Positions 1 through 7,772 of a DNA stretch of 64,000 nucleotides are shown here, one piece after another. Source of the stretch: Erythrobacter insulae (lineage in GTDB: Bacteria; Pseudomonadota; Alphaproteobacteria; Sphingomonadales; Sphingomonadaceae); contig NZ_VHJK01000001.1 of the NCBI RefSeq assembly GCF_007004095.1, positions 624,501 to 688,500 on the forward strand, in the 5' to 3' direction. Position 1 is the stretch's first letter, and every line of letters starts with the position of its first letter. Under the pieces are notes generated by a model. It was not told the origin of the DNA. It made no database searches and saw nothing but the letters and a program-made list of their open reading frames with translations. The position numbers and the translations under genes were made by a program.

Positions 1-210
1 TTGGTGATAGCAAGCCGTGCATTTGTATTTGCGGCGCGTTTTTAGGAAATAGCTGTCAGCACAGCCGCAACGCGGGCAAACCGCCTCACCATCGGTTTCA
101 GGCCAACGCATCTCACAGAACAAACCGTAAGCCGCGTCCTCACCCATGCGAAACACTTTCGCCAGTGAGAGAGTGCGGGCTTTTGCCGAGAGAAGAAAGT
201 GTTGTGCCAT
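1..210 (-). CDS. IS1595-family transposase, N-terminal part (runs off window)
   Basis: Reading leftwards from an ATG at 208-210, the first 70 residues can be seen before the window ends. They contain a zinc-ribbon signature (CPRCG, then about 15 residues later CTAC) around residues 44-68, preceded by the EMRWPE-like segment usual at the N-terminus of IS1595/ISXO2 transposases. The DDE/DDN catalytic core lies outside the window, so integrity cannot be judged. The gene is divergent from the DUF6471 gene, with about 100 bp between the two starts. It probably mobilises the element that interrupts the relaxase gene to its right. Confidence 0.85.
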   Translation of the reverse strand, partial: MAQHFLLSAKARTLSLAKVFRMGEDAAYGLFCEMRWPETDGEAVCPRCGCADSYFLKTRRKYKCTACYHQ

Positions 211-260
211 TGTCATTGTTTCCGTTGCTTATGCATCGTTTATAGTGACATTGACGTATC

Positions 261-304
261 TTGTAAAGTGCAAATGTATCGCCTATGATGATATTTACAT
301 CATA
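261..304 (+). promoter_or_regulatory. Promoter with inverted repeat over the -10 box
   Basis: TTGTAA at 261-266 and TATGAT at 284-289 are 17 bp apart, a good sigma-70-like spacing for the DUF6471 gene. An inverted repeat, TATGATG at 284-290 and CATCATA at 298-304, overlaps the -10 box and ends just before the AAGGAAG ribosome-binding site. This is where an autorepressor would bind. The regulator is unknown; the DUF6471 product is one candidate. Confidence 0.4.
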
Positions 305-314
305 AGGAAGCGAT

Positions 315-545
315 ATGGCAGACGTTAAAGAGAAGGAGTGGGAGAACCGCGTTAAAGGCCTCCTGAAGGCCGAATTGAAGCGGCGTGACATAACGTATGC
401 GCAGCTAGTTGGATTATTGGCAGATCAAGGAGTTATGGACTCTGAGCCTAATATCAGGAACAAGATCAGCCGGGGAAAATTTACAGCGGTGTTCTTAGTT
501 CAATGTCTGACAGCGATAGGGGTAAACGAGATCAGACTAAACTGA
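315..545 (+). CDS. DUF6471 domain small protein
   Basis: This 76-residue protein matches my memory of the DUF6471 family: an N-terminal EWENRVKGLLKAEL helix, a YAQLVGLL segment, the NIRNKISRG motif around residues 47-55 and a hydrophobic FTAVFLVQCL helix near the end. The layout resembles a small helix-turn-helix or XRE-like fold, so DNA binding is possible, but no function is established. It starts at ATG 315, seven bases after AAGGAAG. Its last 43 bases overlap the start of the downstream membrane-protein gene in another frame, which suggests translational coupling. It lies beside an IS1595 transposase and behaves like a passenger gene. Confidence 0.75.
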   Translation: MADVKEKEWENRVKGLLKAELKRRDITYAQLVGLLADQGVMDSEPNIRNKISRGKFTAVFLVQCLTAIGVNEIRLN

Positions 546-1456
546 AGTACGCATTACACTATGCAACGCTGATAGCTGTAACTCTCATAGCGTTGCTCAG
601 TATACGTACTTGCGCTTATCAGGGCGATACCCGCGCCTATCAGACCGACAGCGCCCGCAACACCGAGAATTACATCGCGCTCGAATGCAGGCCCGGACCC
701 GATTACGCCAAATGCAAGCGCGAGATTGAACAAGCTTCCCGCCAAGAGCAACAAGCCCAGTATGATCTCAGCAGCCAGCAAACCATGGCGCTCTGGACTT
801 GGGTTATGGGCGCTATGGCAGTCTTTGGCGTCGCCCTCAGCGGGGTCGGCGTTTATCTGATTTGGCAGACTTGGCGTGAGGCTCAAGATACTGCCAAAGA
901 AGCTCGGACCTCTAACAATCTCTTTCGTGAAAACGCTCGCGCCAAACTTGTCTATGAAATTCTTGAGTATTCGATGCCCTGCGAGGAGCCGGATCAACCT
1001 AGTTGGTTCGCGGTCGCCAAAGTCCGAATTGGAAATATCGGAGATACCGCCGCAAGCCGCGTGTCCATCAAGCTTGTAACTTACCTTTGTAAAAACAAAG
1101 TCCGATACGGCACTTTGCGGGGCAGAGACTGGCTTGGAAACATCAAAGCTGGGGAAGAAGTAGTGCTTGAGATCAGATGTAAGGTGACGCCAAACGACAG
1201 GCCCAAAGTAAGGCTCAACAAAGCCGATATGGTTTTGCTTGACTGCCAATTTTCCTATCAAGACATCTTTGAACAAAACTGGCCGGACCAGTTTTGGCGC
1301 ATTGGACGAACGCGACAAAAAAGGATCATTGAAGCCGACCATGCATCTGATTCTTTCAGGGCTACTAATGCTGAATATTTCGAAAGGACGCGTCCCTTTA
1401 AATTCAAAAAGACCGACAATTCCAAGCACCCCACAAACGATGACAGCCGCCATTAG
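503..1456 (+). CDS. Two-helix membrane protein of unknown function
   Basis: The 317-residue product has one membrane segment at about residues 17-38 and a second at about 99-122. The roughly 60 residues between them are polar, with two cysteines (ECRPGPDYAKC) and a glutamine-rich stretch, probably periplasmic. The C-terminal 190 residues are soluble and may be a beta-rich cytoplasmic domain. I do not recognise the family by name; similar two-helix proteins occur as single genes in alphaproteobacterial mobile regions. The start overlaps the DUF6471 gene by 43 bp. The AT-richer composition compared with the chromosomal genes to the right fits acquisition by transfer. A long open frame on the opposite strand across this gene is the relaxase frame read through and is not taken as coding here. 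Confidence 0.65.
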   Translation: MSDSDRGKRDQTKLKYALHYATLIAVTLIALLSIRTCAYQGDTRAYQTDSARNTENYIALECRPGPDYAKCKREIEQASRQEQQAQYDLSSQQTMALWTWVMGAMAVFGVALSGVGVYLIWQTWREAQDTAKEARTSNNLFRENARAKLVYEILEYSMPCEEPDQPSWFAVAKVRIGNIGDTAASRVSIKLVTYLCKNKVRYGTLRGRDWLGNIKAGEEVVLEIRCKVTPNDRPKVRLNKADMVLLDCQFSYQDIFEQNWPDQFWRIGRTRQKRIIEADHASDSFRATNAEYFERTRPFKFKKTDNSKHPTNDDSRH

Positions 1457-1504
1457 CAGCGCAGACAAACGCCTACGCATTGGTGCGTTTCCTACATAAT
1501 GCCG

Positions 1505-2457
1505 GATCATCGCCTTGCCGCGTTCGAGCATTGACGGGCGATCATTCGCTCGCTTGGCAGCCGCTACAGTTAACTCATGCGAACGCAGCTTCGCGTCGCG
1601 CACCATCCCTTCAAGGTCGAGCCCATGATCCCATGCCTGCCCTTCCCATTGGGCCATGAGAGCACCGCGATCGACACCGCTTTGCTTGGCCTGGCGGGTC
1701 GCCAGCGCCGCCACCACACCCGCCTCAAGCCCACCGCCGCGCCGCGCTTCGAGCACCTCCTGACGCCGCGTCGAGAAGGCCATCACCGCGTCACGGTCGA
1801 TACCCTTGGCTTCGAAGTTGCCGTGTTTTCCAAATTCACCAATGCGGTAGCCAAGCTTCTCAGCCTCGATCCGGAAGCGCGCCATCGTCATGGCATTGAG
1901 CAAGGTATTGTGCTGCCACAACTTGTCGTTGCGCAGTGCCCTCCACTTGCCGTCTTTGTCCTGCGTCATATTGGCGACGACGCATGGAAGTGCAGGTTCG
2001 GTTCCTGGTTGCGGTTGGTGTCGTGCTGGAACACGGCGACGGTCAGGTTGTCGCTAGCATGCAGCCGTTCTTTGCCACCCTTCTCGGTGCGATATTGGGC
2101 CGCATTTTTCTCCGCCCATTGGAGCGTGACGACGACCGCTGAACGGTACGCGTCAATGATCCGCTGATCCTTGCCGACGAGTGCCAGAAGCGACCAGCTT
2201 TTGGGCAGCGAAAAGGTCAGATCTGTCCCGGCGCGGTGGCATTGACCCTGGTGGCCGATACGTTCGCCAGTGGGCAGTTCGCCGCGCAAGATTGCCTCAA
2301 ACGCTGTGGCATCGACCGTGCCTGAAAGACCCAGCCGCTCGGCACCTTTGCCGACCCAGATGCCGGACCGATCAGCGTCCGCCTTGGTGTAATAATTGTC
2401 GTTGGCGAAGTAGTTGGCCGCACCGCCAGCCGAGCGCACATTGGCAACCGAAAGCAT
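1505..2457 (-). pseudogene. MobF (TrwC/TraI-type) relaxase remnant, frameshifted and truncated
   Basis: From ATG 2457 the first 163 codons encode a MobF relaxase N-terminus: the YFANDNYYT segment near residue 16 holds the candidate catalytic tyrosines, and EPNLHFHA near residue 155 is the metal-binding histidine motif. After HFHA the frame is lost. An intact gene would read VVANMTQDKDGKW, and this is recovered in another frame from 1969 if one C is restored on the plus strand at about 1981. Homologous sequence then ends at about 1505, where the IS1595-type element begins, so the rest of the relaxase and its helicase part are missing here. The single-base change could be a real mutation or a sequencing error; the truncation does not depend on it. 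The gene starts four bases after the stop of the upstream small gene, as an operon. Confidence 0.8.
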
Positions 2458-2460
2458 CGC

Positions 2461-2823
2461 TCAGCGCCCCTCGCGCTTCGCGGCTTTGCGCTCGCGATAT
2501 TCGCGGATGCGTCGTTGGTAAGCGACCACCACACGGTCCCGCAATTCCTTGTCCTTGTGGGTGCGAAGCCAGCCGTCGAGGGCGATCTTGGTGAACAGCA
2601 GATCGGCCAGAACCTGATCGCGGAACGCCTCGTCCTGTGGTTCGTCTAGCGCGTCGATGACAGTGAGTTTCAGCCACTGGCTGACGCTCATATGCGCTGC
2701 ATCAGCAGCGGCTTTAACAAGCGCATGGAGGTCTTCGTCGACATAGCATTGAAGGGCAAATCGCACGGCGTCACCTGACGTTTGGCCGCCCCCCTCGGCC
2801 CAATGACCCCTCCGGACTGACAT
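2461..2823 (-). CDS. Relaxosome accessory-like small protein (TraD/MobC-like)
   Basis: This protein of about 120 residues has an N-terminal half with a ribbon-helix-helix-like pattern (VDEDLHALVKAA, then SVSQWLKLTV) and a very basic C-terminal helix rich in Arg and Glu. Small DNA-binding proteins with this layout sit directly upstream of MobF relaxases in sphingomonad plasmids and integrative elements and help position the relaxase at oriT. I chose the ATG at 2823; an in-frame start at 2868 would add 15 residues that look non-coding. The stop lies only a few bases from the relaxase start, so the two formed an operon. With the relaxase broken it probably no longer has a partner encoded here. 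Confidence 0.6.
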   Translation of the reverse strand: MSVRRGHWAEGGGQTSGDAVRFALQCYVDEDLHALVKAAADAAHMSVSQWLKLTVIDALDEPQDEAFRDQVLADLLFTKIALDGWLRTHKDKELRDRVVVAYQRRIREYRERKAAKREGR

Positions 2824-2893
2824 CAGTCTACGGCAGCGGCCGCCCTGTAGGAAAACGCTAATTTTCAATTTTAAATTAATAGCTTAGAGCCGA

Positions 2894-2913
2894 GCAACTC
2901 ACATGTGAGTTGC
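2894..2913. repeat. Perfect 20-bp palindrome, operator or oriT element
   Basis: GCAACTCACATGTGAGTTGC is identical to its reverse complement. It lies about 70 bp upstream of the relaxosome-type gene at 2823, the position expected for an oriT arm or an operator of the mobilisation operon. An AT-rich stretch (about 2860-2885) lies next to it, as is common at transfer origins. The nick site cannot be identified by eye. Confidence 0.6.
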
Positions 2914-2923
2914 GGATCGAGAA

Positions 2924-2940
2924 GTGACATCAGATGACAC
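2924..2940. repeat. 17-bp interrupted inverted repeat
   Basis: GTGACATCAGATGACAC has arms GTG/CAC and CATC/GATG around single mismatched positions and a central A. It lies 10 bp beyond the 20-bp palindrome. The two together could form the relaxosome binding region or a double operator. Confidence 0.4.
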
Positions 2941-3222
2941 TACTTGGCAACAGCTGCCGAAATCTCAGCGAAACCCGCAGAAATCCTCGCATCCCAGACA
3001 CCGGAGTTCCGGGTACGGTGTGCCCTCCAATTTCCCGTACTCCCCCACGTGACCAGACATTTCGACGGTTTGTTCTGAAGGGCTTTTCCAGCCAATTCCA
3101 AAAGGATTTCCGCGCCCGCGCGGCAAAGTAGCGAACGGAAGTGAGGCCAAGCCCAAGCACGGCAAAAGGCCGCGCTGGATCGTGCCAGCGAGGCCTTTAG
3201 GAGTGTCAGATTACGGTTGCGA

Positions 3223-3576
3223 TCAGGCGGCCTCTGCCACCCCTCCTTCCTTCGCCCTCGCAAGGAAATCGACCTTTTCTGCGATGATCTCGCATCCGTA
3301 GCGAGTTTGCCCATCGGCGTCGGTCCAGCGGCTATAGTGGATGCGGCCCGTCACCATGATCATGGCGCCCTTCGTGACGTTCTCGGCGACGCTTTTCCCG
3401 ATGCCGTTGAAACAGGTGACCCGGTGCCATTCGGTCTCAGTCTGGCGGTTGCCTTCGCTGTCCTTGAAGCTCCGCGTGGTGGCGAGCGATAGGCTGGTTA
3501 TCGTGGCGCTACCGGAAGTTTCGCGGACTTCAGGAGTGTTGCCGACAAAGCCGACCAGGATGACGGTGTTCTTCAT
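3223..3576 (-). CDS. ssb: Single-stranded DNA-binding protein, plasmid type
   Basis: The 117-residue product is a compact OB-fold SSB: MKNTVILVGFVGNTPEVR at the start, then TEWHRVTCFNGIGKSVAENVTKG, then GRIHYSRWTD and an IIAEKVDFL strand. It lacks the long glycine-rich tail and acidic tip of the chromosomal protein. Short SSBs like this are typical of conjugative plasmids and integrative elements, where they protect transferred single strands. The start at ATG 3576 is supported by AAAGGAC just upstream; an in-frame extension to 3843 has no SSB-like sequence. Its position next to mobilisation remnants supports an element-borne copy. Confidence 0.9.
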   Translation of the reverse strand: MKNTVILVGFVGNTPEVRETSGSATITSLSLATTRSFKDSEGNRQTETEWHRVTCFNGIGKSVAENVTKGAMIMVTGRIHYSRWTDADGQTRYGCEIIAEKVDFLARAKEGGVAEAA

Positions 3577-3929
3577 TGTTCGTGTCCTTTCGAGGCATTC
3601 GATCCGTCCAAGGGACAATCCCTTTGACTGAGCCCCATTGAGGCCGGGCGCGGGCAGGACTGCACCGAGCGTATGTGAGGGAAACCTCGCCCAACGGAGT
3701 GGTGCGGGCAGCCGCGCGAAGCGTGGCAACACGGTCCGAATAGGCGCGGGTTGCAGCGCCTGCCCGGGTTCGGTCAGGGGCGTGCTCAGGTCATGAAAAG
3801 GGAATGGTTCTTGCAATACGGAAGAACTCTGGAAGCCGAACACGAGGCAGCGCCTCCACTACCTGTTTCCCTCCGGCAAATCCCTGTCCTGTCTTGTGAA
3901 TCTGCCGCTTGTCGGCCAAGTATCGCGCC
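3577..3929. other. Divergent intergenic region, no gene seen
   Basis: This stretch lies between the ssb start and the methyltransferase start. Short open frames are present on both strands but none has a ribosome-binding site plus recognisable protein. It must contain the promoter for ssb and probably that of the defence-like operon. No clear -35/-10 pair stood out. Confidence 0.4.
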
Positions 3930-6686
3930 ATGAATGCAGTCGAAATCGAAGAAGCAATTTCAGAACTGGCCGCCCAGCCATTTGACAGGGCCGAGTTTCC
4001 ATTCGCGTTTCTCGAAGCGTTCGGGCGCAAGGCGAACACGCTGAAGCAATTGCGGGCCGGGACAACCAATGCCTCGGACCTTCCCGGCGGTGTCCTCCAG
4101 CGCAACAATATCCATATCGCCACTTGCGATCCGGGCACGGTCGACGAGACGCTCAAGGCCCTGCGTGAAAGCCCCAAAACGGGCGCAGCAAAAGCCAAGT
4201 TCATCCTCGCCACGGACGGCACCGACTTGCAGGCGGAGGATCTGGTCAACGGCGAATCCGTCGCCTGCACTTACAGCGATTTCCCGAACCACTTCGGCGC
4301 GTTCCTGCCGCTCGCTGGCATCACCACCGTCAAGCAAATCCGCGAGAACAGCTTCGACATCCGCGCCACCAGTAAGCTCAACAAGCTCTATGTCGAGCTG
4401 CTGAAAGAGAACCCCGACTGGGCCACGGCGGAGCGCCGGCCCGACATGAACCACTTCATGGCGCGGCTGATCTTCTGCTTCTTTGCGGAGGATACCGATA
4501 TCTTCAACGGAGAGGGCCTGTTTACCTCCACGGTGGAGCGGTTCAGCGACCGGGAAAGCTCCAACACGCACGAGATCATCTCAAACATCTTCCGCGCGAT
4601 GGACACCTCCACGCGGCACGAAGGCAGGCTGGACGATCGCTATCGCAAGGCGGCGAACATCCCTCCCCACGCGGACGCCTTCCCCTATGTCAACGGCGCG
4701 CTGTTTTCAGGCAGTGTCGAGGTGCCGTGCTTCAGCCGTATGGCGCGCAGCTATCTGCTGCATATCGGCGGGCTGAACTGGAAACAGATCAACCCCGATA
4801 TCTTCGGCAGCATGATCCAGGCGGTCGCCGATGACGAGGAGCGCGGTGCGCTCGGCATGCACTACACCAGCGTGCCGAACATCCTGAAGGTGCTGAACCC
4901 GCTGTTTCTGGACGATCTCCGCCACCAGTTGGAAGAGGCGGGAGACAACGCCCGCAAACTGCTAAATCTGCGGACCCGGATGGAGAAGATCAGGGTGTTC
5001 GATCCGGCCTGCGGATCGGGCAATTTCCTCGTCATCGCTTACAAGCAGATGCGCGAAATTGAGGCCGAGATAAACAAGCGGCGCGGAGAGAGCGAGCGCG
5101 ACAGCGACATCCCGCTCACCAACTTTCGCGGGATCGAACTGCGCGACTTCCCGGCAGAGATCGCGCGTCTCGCGCTGATCATCGCTGAGTTCCAGTGCGA
5201 CGTGCTCTATCGTGGCCAGAAGGAAGCGCTCGCAGACTTCCTGCCGCTCGATAGCCAGAATTGGATCACTTGCGGGAATGCGCTGCAAACGGATTGGCTG
5301 GGGATTTGTCAACCAACCGGTAATGGCGTCAAGGTTCGTGGAGATGACTTGTTCAATACACCTTTGGACCAAGTCGAGATAGACTTCGAGAATGAAGGTG
5401 GTGAAACCTACATATGTGGTAATCCGCCATATACGGGAAGCAAGAAATCCGAGCAAAGAGAGAAAGAGGACCTATCGCATGTCTTTGCGGGCGTTCTGAA
5501 GAAATACAAAACTCTCGATATGGTTGCAGCTTGGATTTGGAAGTCTCTCGATCTCTTGAAGCACGGAAGTGGGGGAGCCGCTTTTGTAGCTACGAAATCA
5601 ATTTGCCAAGGCGAACAAGCTGCTCAGTTTTGGCTGCCATTTTTTAAGCGCGAAGGTCGAATCTATTTCGCCCACCGTCCATTCCAATGGGCCAATTTGG
5701 CAAGTCGAAATGCTGGCGTTACGTGCATAATTGTGGGCGTGACTACCAGCCGATCAACAAATTGCTACCTTTACGAAGGTGATGAGCGTCGCGAGGTGTC
5801 CCAGATCGGTCCCTATCTGATCGATATGCCACCTATGGCAGTTTCGAAATCCACCCGTCCGTTGCACAAATTGGGACCAATGAGCTTTGGCGACCATCCC
5901 TATTATGCTGGCGAGCTTATTGTTGAAAGAGGCGAGGCTGCAACGCTTGAGGGCAATCCTGCCAGTCGGTTCCTTCTTCCGTTATTTGGCACGACCGAAC
6001 TCACCAATGGTAGGCCGCGTTTTTGCTTCTGGATTTCAGATGATCAGGCGAAGGATGCATACAAGGAAGAGTTTCTGGTCGATCGGTTTGAGCGAATTGC
6101 CGAGGTTCGTTCTTCCAAGACAAAGGACGTCGCTGCACTAAAGCTAGCGAAACAACCATTCCGTTTTAGAGACCAAGCGACTGGTCGAAGTCGTCTGGCT
6201 GTGTTCGCAAGGCATTCATCCGAAAACCGAGAATATCTTCCTTTCGACGTTTTCAGCTTCCGTGTCGTAGTTTCAGATGCGGCATTTTTCAGCCCGAATG
6301 CCTCTCCAGAGATGCTTTCAGTTTATGCCTCGAGACTTCATACCATTTGGATAGCAACAGTTTGTGGACGTATCCGGTCGGACTATCGATATTCCAACAC
6401 CCTCGGCTGGAACACTTTCCCCGTCCCCAAACTGACCGAACAACACAAAGCCGACCTGACTCGCTGCGCCGAGGACATCCTCCTCGCCCGCGAGGCACAT
6501 TTCCCCAAGACCATCGCCGAGCTCTACGATCCGGAGAAGATGCCCGAAAACCTCCGCCACGCGCACGATCGCAACGACGAGGTGCTGGAACGCATCTACA
6601 TCGGCCGCCGCTTCAAAAACGACACCGAACGCCTCGAAAAACTGTTCGAACTCTACACCAAAATGACCAGCACAAAGGCGGCGTAG
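3930..6686 (+). CDS. MmeI-like class I DNA adenine methyltransferase
   Basis: This 918-residue protein should methylate adenine in DNA and carry its own target-recognition domain. The SAM-binding motif I (FDPACGSGNFL) is at about residue 357 and the catalytic NPPY motif at about residue 498. The N-terminal 170 residues and the helical segment NHFMARLIFCFFAEDTDIF around residue 175 match the N-terminal and spacer regions of MmeI-type proteins. I do not see a convincing D-x(n)-ExK nuclease motif at the N-terminus, so cleavage may be supplied by another gene here. I chose ATG 3930 over an upstream TTG at 3909. Bases about 5290-6400, covering the part after NPPY, are AT-richer than the ends of the gene, which suggests an exchanged recognition domain. 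It heads the co-directional block that ends at 12929. The methylated sequence cannot be predicted. Confidence 0.9.
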   Translation: MNAVEIEEAISELAAQPFDRAEFPFAFLEAFGRKANTLKQLRAGTTNASDLPGGVLQRNNIHIATCDPGTVDETLKALRESPKTGAAKAKFILATDGTDLQAEDLVNGESVACTYSDFPNHFGAFLPLAGITTVKQIRENSFDIRATSKLNKLYVELLKENPDWATAERRPDMNHFMARLIFCFFAEDTDIFNGEGLFTSTVERFSDRESSNTHEIISNIFRAMDTSTRHEGRLDDRYRKAANIPPHADAFPYVNGALFSGSVEVPCFSRMARSYLLHIGGLNWKQINPDIFGSMIQAVADDEERGALGMHYTSVPNILKVLNPLFLDDLRHQLEEAGDNARKLLNLRTRMEKIRVFDPACGSGNFLVIAYKQMREIEAEINKRRGESERDSDIPLTNFRGIELRDFPAEIARLALIIAEFQCDVLYRGQKEALADFLPLDSQNWITCGNALQTDWLGICQPTGNGVKVRGDDLFNTPLDQVEIDFENEGGETYICGNPPYTGSKKSEQREKEDLSHVFAGVLKKYKTLDMVAAWIWKSLDLLKHGSGGAAFVATKSICQGEQAAQFWLPFFKREGRIYFAHRPFQWANLASRNAGVTCIIVGVTTSRSTNCYLYEGDERREVSQIGPYLIDMPPMAVSKSTRPLHKLGPMSFGDHPYYAGELIVERGEAATLEGNPASRFLLPLFGTTELTNGRPRFCFWISDDQAKDAYKEEFLVDRFERIAEVRSSKTKDVAALKLAKQPFRFRDQATGRSRLAVFARHSSENREYLPFDVFSFRVVVSDAAFFSPNASPEMLSVYASRLHTIWIATVCGRIRSDYRYSNTLGWNTFPVPKLTEQHKADLTRCAEDILLAREAHFPKTIAELYDPEKMPENLRHAHDRNDEVLERIYIGRRFKNDTERLEKLFELYTKMTSTKAA

Positions 6687-6707
6687 GATTATGCGCAGGA
6701 TTGTCAC

Positions 6708-7691
6708 ATGAGCCAGATTATGGCTCCCATCGACGCGATAATGCGCGAGCCGCCGAACGTCTGGCTCACGAGCTTCTATGGCTTCGATCCCGGCAATTGG
6801 GGTTTTCTAGGCTTCAGCACCGACAGCCAGAGACGCAGTTTCATCCGTCGTAGTGAGCCGGGTGCATTGGTCGTAATCTACGCGGTGGGCAATGCGCCAT
6901 CGGACATGCTTGGCCGGGTTGTGGGTGTGCTGCAATGTTCCCACCGCGTGAACCACGCACAAGCCTTCATGTCACCGATGGCGTGGGAGGCGAAAAAGAA
7001 CGATCCGGATCGCGAGGATCGCTGGGATCTTGGTGTGAAGGCCATTCGAGCTTGGCGCGTCGCAGCCGACGCCCGCCCTTTGATCGCAGATTTTGCAAAC
7101 GAAACCTATTCCGCTGGCAGGGCACAAACGATCGGATCGCAGGGCATGCCTCTAACCAGCGAAGAGGCGCGAAAGTTGCTCGACCTTGATCTTCAGGAGG
7201 TCTCCGTCTTTGGCGAAATTCCTGTCGACGATGCCCGCTTGGCAAAGGGTTCGGACTTGTTCGGCGTCAACAAGGCAGGGCCGGTATCGCAAAACCCGCA
7301 TATGGTACGTGAAGCTGAGGGGCCTAAGAGCCTTTATCAGCTGAAGCTTGATGGCGATATGAGCGCCTTTCTTGGCGAAGATGCTGGCGATGACATAGTC
7401 GTTAAGGTCGGGATGTCTGGCAGTCCACCGACGCGCTGCGAAGACCACAATCGCGCCTTGCCGAATGGAGCCTTCAGATGGCGCTTGCTCAGGTCGAATG
7501 AGACTGCAGGCGAGCCACATTTCCCGAATTCACGGATCGCCATTGAAGGCGAAAACGGAATGAAAAAGCTTCTGACCAAGAATGGCAAATGGCTTGGTGG
7601 TGAATTCTTCCGCGCAAGCGGTGATTTGGTCGATGAAGCGTGGGCGGTTGGGATGCGCGACGCAAAACGGTGGGCTGACCTATCCAGCTAG
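6708..7691 (+). CDS. EVE/PUA-like N-terminus fused to a GIY-YIG-like C-terminus
   Basis: The 327-residue product starts 21 bp after the methyltransferase stop, with AGGA at a suitable distance. Residues about 18-120 (VWLTSFYGFDPGNWGFLGF, then GALVVIYAVG and GRVVGVLQ) look like a short PUA/EVE-type beta barrel, a fold known in other proteins to read modified bases. Residues about 208-300 show a GIY-YIG/T5orf172-like order: SLYQLKL, then VVKVGMSGSPPTR with Arg243, then a glutamate-containing helix near 280 and GGEFFR. Neither part is a strong match by eye and the middle is unassigned. If right, it may recognise methylated or otherwise modified DNA made by the upstream enzyme, or nick invading DNA. 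The base composition is somewhat AT-richer than that of the helicase gene. Confidence 0.6.
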   Translation: MSQIMAPIDAIMREPPNVWLTSFYGFDPGNWGFLGFSTDSQRRSFIRRSEPGALVVIYAVGNAPSDMLGRVVGVLQCSHRVNHAQAFMSPMAWEAKKNDPDREDRWDLGVKAIRAWRVAADARPLIADFANETYSAGRAQTIGSQGMPLTSEEARKLLDLDLQEVSVFGEIPVDDARLAKGSDLFGVNKAGPVSQNPHMVREAEGPKSLYQLKLDGDMSAFLGEDAGDDIVVKVGMSGSPPTRCEDHNRALPNGAFRWRLLRSNETAGEPHFPNSRIAIEGENGMKKLLTKNGKWLGGEFFRASGDLVDEAWAVGMRDAKRWADLSS

Positions 7692-7719
7692 GTTCGCAGT
7701 GATCCGCCCCATCATATGA

Positions 7720-7761
7720 TTGACTTTTAGGTCCAATGGTCCCTATATCTCATTTGAGATA
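7720..7761 (+). promoter_or_regulatory. Promoter and autoregulatory palindrome of the toxin-antitoxin pair
   Basis: TTGACT at 7720-7725 and TATATC at 7744-7749 form a sigma-70-like promoter with an 18-bp spacer. A palindrome, TATCTCA at 7746-7752 and TGAGATA at 7755-7761, covers the -10 box. RelB-type antitoxins repress their own promoters through such palindromes, so this is the likely operator. AGGAG follows at 7763-7767. It would also give the downstream helicase and GIY-YIG genes a promoter of their own. Confidence 0.65.
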
Positions 7762-7772
7762 CAGGAGATGGT

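Larger units (their letters stand above)
1..1503. mobile_element. IS1595-type element with passenger genes, left end outside window
   Basis: The segment holds the start of an IS1595-family transposase reading leftwards and two rightward genes (DUF6471 and a membrane protein). It ends abruptly against the coding sequence of a MobF relaxase. The relaxase reading frame keeps recognisable sequence down to about base 1505, then changes to sequence antisense to the membrane gene, so the element border should lie at about 1490-1505. IS1595-superfamily elements are known to carry passenger genes, which fits. A short inverted repeat, AAACGC at 1467-1472 and GCGTTT at 1485-1490, lies near this border. 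The terminal inverted repeats and target duplication could not be verified because the other end is outside the window. Confidence 0.5.
2824..3222. other. Intergenic region with candidate oriT, no gene seen
   Basis: Between the relaxosome-type gene and ssb there is no open frame with a credible start and family match. The left third holds an AT-rich tract and the two inverted repeats described separately. The right part is GC-rich and contains no motif that I can name. Confidence 0.5.

Noticed and set aside
554-1500. Long minus-strand open frame continuing from the relaxase
   Set aside because: Beyond about base 1500 its sequence is simply antisense to the membrane-protein gene and has no relaxase similarity; it is read-through after the insertion.
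3909-3929. TTG start for the methylase
   Set aside because: No ribosome-binding site precedes it and the family-like sequence begins at the ATG at 3930.
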